The position numbers and the translations under genes are program-made. From the NCBI GenBank assembly GCA_022822905.1, contig JAJDYE010000030.1, forward strand, positions 1-64,000: a stretch of 64,000 nucleotides of DNA, given 5' to 3'. This DNA is from Acidimicrobiia bacterium (GTDB taxonomy: Bacteria; Actinomycetota; Acidimicrobiia; Acidimicrobiales; Bin134). The notes beneath the pieces were generated by a model. That model did no database searches and had not been told where the DNA came from. It was given only the letters and a program-made list of their open reading frames with translations. Below, piece by piece: positions 7,634-17,391 of the stretch (its first letter is position 1; the number at the start of each line of letters is the position of its first letter).

Positions 7634-8899
7634 CTACTGGGGCACATCGATGTCTTGGATTCTGATCACTTGGAAGGCGCCGTCGCGCACTTGGGCAACG
7701 CCGAAACGGCCCACCGAGATGTCGCCAACCTCATCGAGGTCCAGCGGTCCCGACACTCCGTCATAGTCAATGTCTACTCCTTGTGCCATCAGAGCGGCGC
7801 ACTCGCCGTAATCGAAGCACTTCGTGCCATAGCGGGTAACGTTCTGCACTTCGGCGAGAATGTCTGGGCCTTCCGTGGTGCCTGCGGCCAGCGAGGCCAG
7901 GGCCAGCACAACGACGCAGTCGTATGCCTGGCCGCCGAAGACCACGTTCCCGCCGACGAGTTCCGACAGCCTCTCGTTGAACTCGATGCTGCCCGAGGCG
8001 GCATACACCGTGAACCCGTCGAGCAGCTCCGGATTGCCCGGGCTCACAATCGACGGGAGCTCCACATCGAACATGCCCGCACCGCCGTGCATCGCGCTGG
8101 GCGGCACGCCGGCCTCCAGCAGACTCCGCACAATCTGCGCTCCCTCCGCGAACGCGAGGATGACGACGGTATCGGCCCCCATAGAGCGCACCGACTCTGC
8201 GATGTCCTGGAAGTTGACCGCATCCTGGGAGAAAACCACCACTTCGGAGGCCACGTTCAGCTCTTCCAGGCTTTCGGCCAGCAGTTCCGACAGCGACTGC
8301 CCCCAGTCATCGCCCCGCGCCAAAATGGCCACATTCGTCCCGCCACCGCGTGCGATGTTGTCGGCTATGACCGGAGCGTCGGCTCGGGTGGTCGTGACCG
8401 TGCGGAAGAAGAACTCGGCGTTCTGCTGAGTGCTGAAGGCCGCCGACGTGTTCGACGCCGCACACTGGGCGACCTGGGATTCATAGAGGGTTTGAATTAT
8501 CCCCTGGGACACTCCCGAGGCCGCTGCCCCGATGATTGCATCGGCACCCTCGCCCAGCAACCGGTTGACCGTTTCTATGGCGATATCGGGATCGGTACCG
8601 GAGTCACCGGCCAGAACCTCTACTCGGCCACCGGCGGCCCGCACGTCTTCCACCCCGAGACGCACGCCGGTGCTCTCGGGCGGGTACAGGAAGCTGAGCG
8701 ATCCTGTTTCCGGCAGCACCACACCGATCACCAGTTCAGGGGCGTCGGCCAAGAAATCCGCTGCCCCATCAGACTGCGGCGCCTCTTGCGGCTCAGGCGG
8801 GGAGCGCTCCTCGCTCGAGCGGTCAGAACTGCCGCAGGCCGAGGTGATCAGCCCCGCAGCCAGGAGGAGGGCGACAGCTCCGACGAGCCGTCGTTGCAT
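7634..8899 (-). CDS. Lipoprotein, single periplasmic-binding (type 1) domain
   Basis: A 421-aa paralogue of the two-domain binding protein downstream. The signal peptide ends ITSAC with the lipidated Cys. A Ser/Glu/Pro-rich linker precedes one Peripla_BP_6 domain that repeats the same signatures: VLPETGSLSF, NRLLGEGADAIIGAAASGVSQ, RGDDWGQS, GGQAYDCVVVLALASLAAGT and DGVSGPLDLDEVGD. The ATG at 8899 was preferred to in-frame TTG/GTG codons up to 8914 because it follows a G-rich ribosome-binding stretch (GGGTGGGGG). Likely role: surface-anchored binding of a small ligand. No cognate transporter is in the window. Confidence 0.85.
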   Translation of the reverse strand: MQRRLVGAVALLLAAGLITSACGSSDRSSEERSPPEPQEAPQSDGAADFLADAPELVIGVVLPETGSLSFLYPPESTGVRLGVEDVRAAGGRVEVLAGDSGTDPDIAIETVNRLLGEGADAIIGAAASGVSQGIIQTLYESQVAQCAASNTSAAFSTQQNAEFFFRTVTTTRADAPVIADNIARGGGTNVAILARGDDWGQSLSELLAESLEELNVASEVVVFSQDAVNFQDIAESVRSMGADTVVILAFAEGAQIVRSLLEAGVPPSAMHGGAGMFDVELPSIVSPGNPELLDGFTVYAASGSIEFNERLSELVGGNVVFGGQAYDCVVVLALASLAAGTTEGPDILAEVQNVTRYGTKCFDYGECAALMAQGVDIDYDGVSGPLDLDEVGDISVGRFGVAQVRDGAFQVIRIQDIDVPQ

Positions 8900-8918
8900 A
8901 ACCCCCACCCGCAAATGA

Positions 8919-9218
8919 TCAGTCGCCGAAACCGTTCACCAGCACGGCGAAATGGCGGCTGGTGGCGTCGTGGCGCTTGCCGACCACCGCCTGGTACGCC
9001 TCCGACTCCCACACCTCGCGGGCCTTCTCCTTGGAGTCGAACTTGAGCACCACCGTCTGGTGGCCGGCGGTGTCGCCCTCGACCACCTCCGACTCGGTGT
9101 CGAAGGCAACCAGCTCAGCGCCGTCGCCGATGCCCAGGGCGCCGGCCGCGCCCTGCATGTACTCCCCATAGAGCTCGGGGTTGTCCACCTGATAGTTGAC
9201 GATTATGTAAGCAGCCAT
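8919..9218 (-). CDS. DUF1330 domain protein
   Basis: A 99-aa protein with the DUF1330 dimeric alpha/beta-barrel pattern. It starts AAYIIVNYQVDNPELYGEYM and continues LVAFDTESEVVEGD, TVVLKFDSKEKAREVWESEAYQ and KRHDATSRHFAVLVNGF. The fold is shared with small monooxygenase-like proteins, but no catalytic function is established for the family. It is upstream of and co-directional with the single-domain binding protein (19 bp apart). Confidence 0.82.
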   Translation of the reverse strand: MAAYIIVNYQVDNPELYGEYMQGAAGALGIGDGAELVAFDTESEVVEGDTAGHQTVVLKFDSKEKAREVWESEAYQAVVGKRHDATSRHFAVLVNGFGD

Positions 9219-9264
9219 GGCCCACTTCTAGCAGACCGATTCAGCCCCGGACGAAGAGGCCGGT

Positions 9265-10902
9265 TCATCCCCGCACAAAAATGAACGCCCCGCCGGGATG
9301 GCCGCCGCCGGTGCTCACCACCGCCACCTCGGCGTTGTCCACCTGCCGGCCCCCGCCGTGGCCCCGGAGCTGGGTCACCGCCTCGTGCAGGAACCCGTAG
9401 CCGTGCAGCCGGCCAGCCGAGAGCTGGCCCCCGTGGGGGTTGAGGGGAATCTCCCCGTCGCGGGCGATGCGGGTGCCGCCCTCCACGAACGCGGCACCCT
9501 CGCCCTTGCCGCAGAACCCCAGGCCCTCCAGCCACGACAGGGCGTTGAAGCTGAACCCGTCGTAGAGCAGGGCCACGTCCACGTCGGCCGGCTTCAAGTC
9601 GGTGCGGCTCCACAGATGGGCCGAGGGGCCGTCCACCATGGGCTCGTGCAAAAGCGTTCCTTGGTCCCACGACATCCGCTCGCGCATCTGGGTGCCCACC
9701 GCTTCCACCAGCACCGGCCGGTGGGGGCCGTCGGCCGCGGCGTCCACCGCCGACACCACCAGGGCGGTGGAACCGTCGCAGGGCACGTCGCAGTCGAACA
9801 AGCCGAACGGGGTGGTGATCATGCGGGCGTCCAGGTAGTCGTCGATGGTCATGGGCTCCTGGTAGACGGCCACCGGATTGTGGGCCGCGCCGGCCCGCTC
9901 GGTCACCGGGATCCACCCCAGCTGCTCCCGGGTGGCGCCGTAGCGGTGGAAGTAGTGGCTGGCCATCAGCGCGATCCAGTTGCCCGCCGACATGGCCCCG
10001 TAGGGCAGCCGCCACTCCATCTCGCCCGAGATGCGGGATCCGCCCCCCACGCCGGTGTTCTGGCGGTTCCCCCAGGCGATCGACGTGGTCTCCCACACGG
10101 TGCGAAAGCACAGCACATGGCGGCACAGCCCCGCCGCCACCGCCAGCATGGCGTTTACCACCGCGCCGCTCTGGCCGGGGGTCTCCATGGTGCCGCAGAA
10201 CCAGGTGGGGGCGATTCCCAGGGCGTCGGCCACGGGGTATATCCCCCCCTCGGAGTGGCCGCCGTCTTTGGCGCCGCCGCCGGGATAGGTGGACAGCCCG
10301 TCGATGTCGCCCATGGTGAGCCCGGCGTCGGCCACTGCTGCTTGGCAGGCCTCCACTGCTAGGCCCATGGGGTCGCGGCCCAGCCGCCGACCCACCTCTG
10401 AGAGCCCGATACCGGAGATGGCCACCTTCGACTCAAACTTGTCGGAAACAGGCATGGCCCGCACCGGGGCCGGTGCGGGCTCGGGGTACTCGCCGGCCTC
10501 AACCGCCGGCTCGCCCGTGGGGGCGAATACCGGCAGCCACACGTCTTTGTGCTGCTCGAATCGCACCGACACTGGCAGGCCGATCACCACGTCTTCGGGC
10601 TCGGCGTCCACGATGAGGGTGGTGAGTCGCACCAAGGGGTCCTCCTCGATGGCCACCAACCCGATCACATAGGGAACCTCCATGTCGGGCAGCCACGGCT
10701 GGTAGTTGACGGTGACGCCCACCACTGTGGCCCGCCCCGACACCTCCCTGATCTCGGGCGCCTCCCCGCTTTCCAAGCAAACCACCCCGGGGGGATGGAG
10801 GTAGCGGTCGCAGGCTGCACAGTACTGGAAGCGCAGCACGCCGTCGGCCCCTGCGGTCCAGAAGAACTCGTTCTCTGGCGTGAGCTTGGGCAGGGGGCGC
10901 AT
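9265..10902 (-). CDS. DUF35 (OB-fold/zinc)-thiolase-like fusion, possible aldolase
   Basis: A 545-aa fusion. Residues ~1-135 are a DUF35 protein with a zinc-ribbon-like CAACDRYLHPPGVVC and an OB-fold (GRATVVGVTVNY...VPYVIGLVAIEEDPLVRLTT). From ~155 on it is a thiolase-like lipid-transfer protein (KVAISGIG...GLSEVGRRLGRDP, LLYDGFSFNALSWLEGLGFC, NPHGGQLSAGRLHGYGFLHEAV). The usual nucleophilic Cys context (ACASG) reads ETPGQSGAV here, so ordinary thiolase chemistry is unlikely. In actinobacterial steroid catabolism a DUF35 protein (ChsH2) and a Cys-less thiolase-like protein (Ltp2) form a retro-aldolase; this protein joins both halves. A long upstream extension in frame is rejected because it runs into fdhD. 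The ATG at 10902 opens with a normal DUF35 start (LPKLTPENEFFW). Substrate unknown. Confidence 0.8.
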   Translation of the reverse strand: MRPLPKLTPENEFFWTAGADGVLRFQYCAACDRYLHPPGVVCLESGEAPEIREVSGRATVVGVTVNYQPWLPDMEVPYVIGLVAIEEDPLVRLTTLIVDAEPEDVVIGLPVSVRFEQHKDVWLPVFAPTGEPAVEAGEYPEPAPAPVRAMPVSDKFESKVAISGIGLSEVGRRLGRDPMGLAVEACQAAVADAGLTMGDIDGLSTYPGGGAKDGGHSEGGIYPVADALGIAPTWFCGTMETPGQSGAVVNAMLAVAAGLCRHVLCFRTVWETTSIAWGNRQNTGVGGGSRISGEMEWRLPYGAMSAGNWIALMASHYFHRYGATREQLGWIPVTERAGAAHNPVAVYQEPMTIDDYLDARMITTPFGLFDCDVPCDGSTALVVSAVDAAADGPHRPVLVEAVGTQMRERMSWDQGTLLHEPMVDGPSAHLWSRTDLKPADVDVALLYDGFSFNALSWLEGLGFCGKGEGAAFVEGGTRIARDGEIPLNPHGGQLSAGRLHGYGFLHEAVTQLRGHGGGRQVDNAEVAVVSTGGGHPGGAFIFVRG

Positions 10903-10913
10903 GCCCAGGATTC

Positions 10914-11708
10914 TTACCCAGGCGGGGAGTAGAAGTTGAGTTGGCCGTCGCGGACGAAGCCGGCCAGGCCCAAACCGGCCGCCGCCGCCGTCTCCACCGC
11001 CAGAGCAGAGGGGGCGCTCACCGCCACCAGCACCCCAAAGCCAGCCGCCCACGCCTTCTGCACCATCTCGAACGACGCCCGGCCGCTCACGAACAGGCCT
11101 TGACCGGAGGCGGGCAGGTCGCCGTCGAGCAGCATCCGGCCCACCACCTTGTCCACCGCGTTGTGGCGGCCGATGTCCTCTCGCACCAGGGTGGGCTGGC
11201 CATCGACCGTGAAAGCGGCCGCGGCGTGGACTCCCCCGGTGGCGCCGAACAGGTCTTGAAAGGCCCGAACCCGTTCGGGGACTTCAGCCAAGACATCGGT
11301 GGATATGGGCGTTTCGCTGGGCGGCAGCGGGCTCAGCCGTTCCCGGAGCAACTCAATGCTCTCCGCCCCGCACAGCCCGCAAGACGAGGTGGTGAGCCCC
11401 AGACGAGGGGTGGCAGGGGGGGCGCCGTCGGTCTCCACTGTCACCAGGTTGAACTCGGTGTCGGCGGCCGGCTCGGTGGCGCAGTAGCGGATGGAGGTCA
11501 CCGAGGCTTTGCCCAGGAGCCCCTCGGTGAAACAGAACCCGGCGGCCAACTCGAAGTCGTGCCCTGGGGTACGCATGGTGGTGGTGACGGTCACGCTGTC
11601 GAGTTGGACAGTGAGCGGTTCCTCCACCACCAGCTCGTCGGGGCGCCGGTGCTCCTCGGACCCATCCCAATGGCGCACCAGCACCCGCTCGGAGCGCCCC
11701 CGGGTCAT
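10914..11708 (-). CDS. fdhD: Formate dehydrogenase accessory sulfurtransferase FdhD
   Basis: A 264-aa FdhD family protein. It passes sulfur from a cysteine desulfurase to the bis-MGD molybdenum cofactor of formate dehydrogenases. Seen: MRTPGHDFELAAGFCFTEGL, the SSCGLCG motif with the sulfur-carrying cysteines, GGVHAAAAF, REDIGRHNAVDKVVG and VSGRASFEMVQKA. The ATG at 11708 overlaps the TGA of the nitrobindin-like gene upstream (ATGA), implying translational coupling. No formate dehydrogenase or molybdenum enzyme gene is in the window, so the client is elsewhere. Confidence 0.92.
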   Translation of the reverse strand: MTRGRSERVLVRHWDGSEEHRRPDELVVEEPLTVQLDSVTVTTTMRTPGHDFELAAGFCFTEGLLGKASVTSIRYCATEPAADTEFNLVTVETDGAPPATPRLGLTTSSCGLCGAESIELLRERLSPLPPSETPISTDVLAEVPERVRAFQDLFGATGGVHAAAAFTVDGQPTLVREDIGRHNAVDKVVGRMLLDGDLPASGQGLFVSGRASFEMVQKAWAAGFGVLVAVSAPSALAVETAAAAGLGLAGFVRDGQLNFYSPPG

Positions 11709-12175
11709 GACAGCCGATACATCTCAGAAACTACGTGGTGCTGGAGCTCCAGCCCCATGGCCGCCATGGCCACCGAGGAGTACAGCACCTCGCCTTCCAC
11801 CCAGAAGCGTCGCTCGGTGGCAGTCACCGGCTTGGCGGAGCCGGTGCCCAGCACTGCATTGGACGCCAGCTGGATGCTCTTATCCTCGACTGTTCCTTCC
11901 AACAGCTCGGCGATGCCCGACGGCTGCACCAGAACCAACTCGACTCGTCCGCCTTCTTGGGGACGCAGATACCCGGCCTCAGCGTGCAGGGGAAGCCCGG
12001 AGCCGGCGTCTTTGGTCTTCTGCGTATAGCCCACAAAAGGCTTGCCCGCGTGGGTGAAGGAAACCTCCTCGGCATAGGAGAAATCCTCGATGGTGGGATA
12101 CACCCCCGTGCCGGTGCCCTGCCACGTTCCCAACAGGAACGCCAGCGGCGCGCACACCGGATGAAGCTCGGCCAT
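11705..12175 (-). CDS. Nitrobindin-like FABP-family haem protein
   Basis: A 156-aa beta-barrel protein with the nitrobindin signature GTWQGTGTGVYPTI near the N-terminus. It continues YAEEVSFTHAGKPFVGYTQKT, a central ETGYLRP-like segment (AEAGYLRPQEGGRVELVL) and the C-terminal LELQHHVVSEMYR. Family members bind haem b through a C-terminal His; HH here fits. They are proposed to handle nitric oxide or peroxynitrite. The stop overlaps fdhD by 4 bases, so the two are coexpressed. Confidence 0.85.
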   Translation of the reverse strand: MAELHPVCAPLAFLLGTWQGTGTGVYPTIEDFSYAEEVSFTHAGKPFVGYTQKTKDAGSGLPLHAEAGYLRPQEGGRVELVLVQPSGIAELLEGTVEDKSIQLASNAVLGTGSAKPVTATERRFWVEGEVLYSSVAMAAMGLELQHHVVSEMYRLS

Positions 12176-12211
12176 ACAACGACGTTACCGCCGTTGCCTG
12201 TGTTCCTGGGC

Positions 12212-13879
<1,668 letters not shown>

Positions 13880-13906
13880 TTAGCACTCTCGGTATGAGAC
13901 TGCTAA
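13880..13906. promoter_or_regulatory. CIRCE operator for groEL (HrcA site)
   Basis: TTAGCACTC at 13880-13888, a 9-bp spacer, then GACTGCTAA at 13898-13906. The CIRCE consensus is TTAGCACTC-N9-GAGTGCTAA, so only one base differs. It lies 43 bp upstream of the groEL start, the usual place for HrcA control. Confidence 0.92.
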
Positions 13907-13953
13907 AGGTTACCGAGGGGGGCGCGAAACGCCAAACTCTGAGTAGTGAGAAA

Positions 13954-14229
13954 TCAGCCGCCAGCCACCGCGGGCACGATGGCAACCGTCTGGCCGTCCG
14001 GCACGGAGGTGGCCAGACCATCGGCGAAACGCACGTCGTCATCGTCTACGAAAACGTTGACGTATCGGTGCAAGCCACCCCCCTCGTCAATGAGGCGGTC
14101 CTTGAAACCGGGGTGGGTGGCGTCCAGCGATACGATCACATCGCGGACGGTCCCGCCCTCTACGGTGACCTCGCTGGCCCCTCCGGCCAGGGGACGAAGG
14201 GTGGTCGGTATCCGGACGGTCACGCTCAT
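13954..14229 (-). CDS. cysO: Sulfur-carrier protein CysO (MoaD/ThiS-like)
   Basis: A 91-aa ubiquitin-like sulfur carrier ending in the diagnostic Gly-Gly (VPAVAGG). The C-terminal Gly is converted to a thiocarboxylate that donates sulfur. The sequence is close to mycobacterial CysO: VRIPTTLRPLAGG, a LHRYVNVFVDDDDVRF segment and GLAT..DG. CysO with CysM makes cysteine from O-phosphoserine. No Mec(+)/cysM gene is adjacent. The ATG at 14229 gives the conserved N-terminus; a much longer frame upstream is an artefact of high GC. Divergent from gpgS. Confidence 0.87.
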   Translation of the reverse strand: MSVTVRIPTTLRPLAGGASEVTVEGGTVRDVIVSLDATHPGFKDRLIDEGGGLHRYVNVFVDDDDVRFADGLATSVPDGQTVAIVPAVAGG

Positions 14230-14286
14230 GGGCCATGATGCTATTCGGATGCAGCCTAGGAAACGACTCGTGAATCCGGAGTCAGT

Positions 14287-15183
14287 GTGACCGGGCGGCG
14301 GAGATTCGCCGCGGGGGAGTTCACGGCTGCCGACCTCGTCGAACAGAAAGGGGCGACGACAGTGTCGGTCTGTCTGCCCGCCCGCAACGAGGAGGCCACG
14401 GTGGGCGCCATCGTGGAAGTGGTCCGCAACGAGCTCATGGACAAGCTGGGCTTGGTGGACGAGGTGATCGTGATGGACGACCACTCCACCGACCGCACCG
14501 CCGCGGTGGCCAAGGACGCGGGAGCCACGGTGGTGGCTTGCTCTGACGTGCTCGACCACTTGGGCAACCAGCCCGGCAAGGGCGAGGCGCTGTGGAAGTC
14601 CCTCTACGTATCCACTGGCGACATCGTGGTGTGGTGCGACAGCGACGTGGCCAACTTCGGCTCCCATTTCATTTCTGGCCTGCTGGGGCCATTGCTCATC
14701 GACAACGCCATCGGATACTGCAAAGGCTTCTACCACCGCCCGGTGGGGGCCGACCAGCGGGGCGGGGGACGCACCACCGAGCTGGTGGCCCGGCCGCTCA
14801 TCGCACTGCTGTTCCCGGAACTCGTCGACATCATCCAGCCTCTGGCCGGGGAGTATGCCGGGAGGAGGGAGATTCTGGAGCGGGTGCCGTTCGTCCAGGG
14901 GTATGGGGTGGAGATGGGGCTGCTCATCGACGTTTGCCGGTTGGCGGGCTACGACGCCATCGCCCAGGTTGATCTGGGCACCCGCGTCCACCGCAATCGG
15001 CCCCTGCACGAGCTGTCGTCCCAAGCCACCGAGGTCATGCAGGTGGCCCTGCACCGGGCCGACCGCACCTTGGTGAATACTGCGATCACGCTGCGTCGCC
15101 CTGGATTCGGCGACACTGAGATCACCATGCAGGAGCGCCCTCCCCTCGTAGAGGTCACCGGCTACTTCCGCCAGGCGCGCTGA
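14287..15183 (+). CDS. gpgS: Glucosyl-3-phosphoglycerate synthase GpgS
   Basis: A 298-aa family GT81 (GT-A fold) retaining glycosyltransferase. It joins an NDP-glucose to 3-phosphoglycerate, the first step to glucosylglycerate and, in mycobacteria, methylglucose lipopolysaccharide. Seen: nucleotide-binding PARNEEATVG (residues ~31-40), VIVMDDHSTDRT, GKGEALWKSL, the metal-binding WCDSDV and VQGYGVEMGLLIDV. GTG start at 14287, divergent from cysO. It converges on a glycerate kinase gene with a 13-bp gap, a neighbour that could supply or recycle phosphoglycerate. Confidence 0.9.
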   Translation: MTGRRRFAAGEFTAADLVEQKGATTVSVCLPARNEEATVGAIVEVVRNELMDKLGLVDEVIVMDDHSTDRTAAVAKDAGATVVACSDVLDHLGNQPGKGEALWKSLYVSTGDIVVWCDSDVANFGSHFISGLLGPLLIDNAIGYCKGFYHRPVGADQRGGGRTTELVARPLIALLFPELVDIIQPLAGEYAGRREILERVPFVQGYGVEMGLLIDVCRLAGYDAIAQVDLGTRVHRNRPLHELSSQATEVMQVALHRADRTLVNTAITLRRPGFGDTEITMQERPPLVEVTGYFRQAR

Positions 15184-15196
15184 CCGCCCTGCTCGG

Positions 15197-16183
15197 CTAC
15201 GAGCCCAAGTGCTCCAGAACCACCCTGCCCACCAACCCGACCGTGTCGGACATGGCCTGGTCGGCGCCGAACCGCTCGCTGAGGCTGACGAGCTCTCCAC
15301 AGGCCGGGGCGGCTTCCCCGTCTACCCGTCCGACGATGGTCAGCACCGGCACCCCCGCAGCCGCCGCCATCTCGCCCACCCCGCCCACCACCTTCCCCTG
15401 AAGCGATGTGGCGTCCAGGGCGCCCTCGCCGGTGACCACCAAGTCGGCCTGCTCGATGCGGTCGTAGAGGTCGACCTCTTCGGCCAACAGCTCAAAGCCG
15501 TTGCACAGCTCGGCGCCCACGCACGCCAAGCCTCCGGCCAAACCGCCCGCCGCCCCCGAGCCTTCCAGATTGCCCACTTCGACGCCGTAAGTCTCTGCAT
15601 ATACCTGGCTGAGCCGCTCCAGGCGCCGGCGCAGCAGCTCCACCTGAGATGCACTGGCCCCCTTCTGGGGCCCGAACAGCTCCGCGGCATCGGTGAAGCG
15701 GGTTCTCACGTCACACGCCACGGCCAGGTCCACTCCCTTCAGCCGTTGCGTCGGGTACAGCGCTCGCAGCGCGCCCAAGCCTCCATCTGTGGTGGCCGAA
15801 CCCCCCACGCCCACCAGCACCCGCCGGGCGCCGCGCTCCAACGCAGCCTCTATGAGCTCCCCGGTTCCATAGGTGGTGGCCCCCAAGGGATCGTTCCCCT
15901 CGGCCCCGCCCACCAAGGCCAGCCCAGACGCCTGGGCCATCTCGATCACCGCGGTATGGCGATGGAGGCGCCACGAGGCCTCCACCGAATCGCCCAAGGG
16001 GCCCGTCACGGTGGTGGCCCGGTTGGCCCCGCCCACAACCTCCAGTGTGCCTTCGCCTCCGTCGGCCATCGGAGCGGCATCGGCAGTGGCCCCCGACTGC
16101 TCGGCAGCCTGGACAACTGCCCGGGCAACTTGGGCGGCAGTGGCCGTCCCCCGGAATTTGTCGGGGGCGGCAACGATGTGCAT
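15197..16183 (-). CDS. glxK: Glycerate kinase (type 1, GlxK family)
   Basis: A 328-aa glycerate kinase that phosphorylates D-glycerate, usually at the 2-position. Seen: the N-terminal IVAAPDKFRGTATA, PMADGGEGTLE, LVGVGGSATTDGG, a DVRTRF...LFGPQKGAS segment, SGAAGGLAGGLA and the C-terminal VVTGEGALDATSLQGK. ATG start at 16183; the longer in-frame reading overlaps the LytR_C gene. The context next to gpgS suggests a role in glycerate or glucosylglycerate turnover, which is inference. Confidence 0.92.
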   Translation of the reverse strand: MHIVAAPDKFRGTATAAQVARAVVQAAEQSGATADAAPMADGGEGTLEVVGGANRATTVTGPLGDSVEASWRLHRHTAVIEMAQASGLALVGGAEGNDPLGATTYGTGELIEAALERGARRVLVGVGGSATTDGGLGALRALYPTQRLKGVDLAVACDVRTRFTDAAELFGPQKGASASQVELLRRRLERLSQVYAETYGVEVGNLEGSGAAGGLAGGLACVGAELCNGFELLAEEVDLYDRIEQADLVVTGEGALDATSLQGKVVGGVGEMAAAAGVPVLTIVGRVDGEAAPACGELVSLSERFGADQAMSDTVGLVGRVVLEHLGS

Positions 16184-16191
16184 TCGGCCCG

Positions 16192-16836
16192 CTAGCCGGG
16201 GCGCTGGGCGAGGCTGTCGGGTCCGATCAGAACCAGGACGTAGGCGTTGCCCAGAGATTCGAGAGTGAGGCCTCCGGGGGGAGGATCGGGCATCGGCCAC
16301 AGCGGCTTCTCAGGCTCCCCCAGCAGCCGGGCGATGCACTGGGCGTCCACCTCGTGCCCGGCCCGGTAGTAGAAGGCCGAGCCCGTTTGGGGACTGGCAT
16401 TGTGCGGGCGCAGGGTCACGTAGTTGGCCGCATTCAACTCGCCCGAGAGCCGACCGGCGGCTCCCAACACGTCGGTCCCGTTGGCCACCAAGACGCCGAT
16501 GGTGGACGGATCGCGGCACTCGAGCTCCTCATCGGGCGCCGGAGCGGGGGGCTGGGTCACCGCTGGGGCCGGCTCGGTGGCGGACACTTCGGTGGCCTCC
16601 GGCGCCGGTGCGGGCGTGGGGGCCGCTTCGCCATCCTCCGACGGGGTCTCGACCGGTTCTGGAATCTCCTCTGCCTCCATCGTCGCCGTAGGGGTGGGCT
16701 GGGCCGCTGCCGGCTCGGAGTCGTCTTCGTCATCGAGGCCGCGGGCCAGCACGAAGGCGCCTGCGGCAATCAGGGCAAGAACCAGCACAACCCCCTTGAG
16801 GGCCATCTGATTGTTGGGGGCTCGATTCGACTCCAT
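16192..16836 (-). CDS. Membrane-anchored LytR_C domain protein
   Basis: A 214-aa protein with a short cytoplasmic N-terminus, one membrane helix (about residues 12-30, LKGVVLVLALIAAGAFVLA) and a long Pro/Ala/Glu-rich linker (about 35-105). A C-terminal LytR_C domain follows (IGVLVANGTDVLGAAGRLSG...TLRPHNAS). LytR_C occurs in cell-envelope proteins of actinobacteria; molecular function is not settled. It directly follows the DUF3263 gene. As I recall, the same pair lies near groEL2 and ybdK in Mycobacterium, which supports an ancestral neighbourhood. Confidence 0.85.
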   Translation of the reverse strand: MESNRAPNNQMALKGVVLVLALIAAGAFVLARGLDDEDDSEPAAAQPTPTATMEAEEIPEPVETPSEDGEAAPTPAPAPEATEVSATEPAPAVTQPPAPAPDEELECRDPSTIGVLVANGTDVLGAAGRLSGELNAANYVTLRPHNASPQTGSAFYYRAGHEVDAQCIARLLGEPEKPLWPMPDPPPGGLTLESLGNAYVLVLIGPDSLAQRPG

Positions 16837-16857
16837 AGTGCCTCTGGCTCCGGACTG

Positions 16858-17118
16858 TTACGGCGACGGTTGGCGGCCAACCGAGGGCTGGCCGAACTTC
16901 GACCGTCTGCGGCGATCGCGCAATCGCCGCAGACGCCGTACGACCATGGGGTCGTACGCCATTGCATCTGCCTCTTCCAATAGTTCGTTCAGCAGCTGGT
17001 AGTACCGGGTTGTGGAAAGCTCGAAGCGCTCGCGAATCGCAGCCTCCTTCGACCCGGTCTCCTGCCACCAGGTGCGCTCAAAATCCAAGATCGCCCGATC
17101 TCTTCTCGTGAGAGCCAT
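16858..17118 (-). CDS. DUF3263 small DNA-binding-like protein
   Basis: An 86-aa DUF3263 protein, a family confined to actinobacteria. The core LTRRDRAILDFERTWWQETGS is followed by a helix-turn-helix-like segment (KEAAIRERFELSTTRYYQLLN) and an Arg-rich tail (RRLRRLRDRRRR). It is likely a small regulator, by inference. The ATG at 17118 (MALTRR) is preferred over in-frame GTG codons up to 17139 because it matches the family start. It is 21 bp ahead of the LytR_C gene. Confidence 0.85.
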   Translation of the reverse strand: MALTRRDRAILDFERTWWQETGSKEAAIRERFELSTTRYYQLLNELLEEADAMAYDPMVVRRLRRLRDRRRRSKFGQPSVGRQPSP

Positions 17119-17213
17119 TCCACAAGCGTTACCCACCACTAGGCGCTATTCAAGCACCCTCCCCAAACCGCACCCCTTATGCTCTTGAATGGAGCTCCGA
17201 GGAGCCTCCCAAT

Positions 17214-17230
17214 TCAACGCCCGAGTAGCT
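17214..17230 (+). repeat. Duplicate of the tRNA-Thr 5' end
   Basis: The 17 bases here are identical to 17250-17266, which cover the first 12 bases of tRNA-Thr and 5 bases before it. The copies are 36 bp apart. This could be the scar of an integration or excision event at the tRNA, or a chance slip duplication. Confidence 0.7.
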
Positions 17231-17254
17231 TTCCCAAGCTCTCGGCAACTCAAC

Positions 17255-17327
<73 letters not shown>

Positions 17328-17391
17328 CGGCGTGAATCCCTCCACCGGCGGAGATGGCTAACCTCGCGGCAGTCATTGGAGGGGATTCGCC

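Noticed and set aside
14230-15300. Long reverse frame joined to cysO (448 codons)
   Set aside because: The part beyond 14229 is antisense to gpgS and has shadow-like composition. CysO alone matches its family in length and start.
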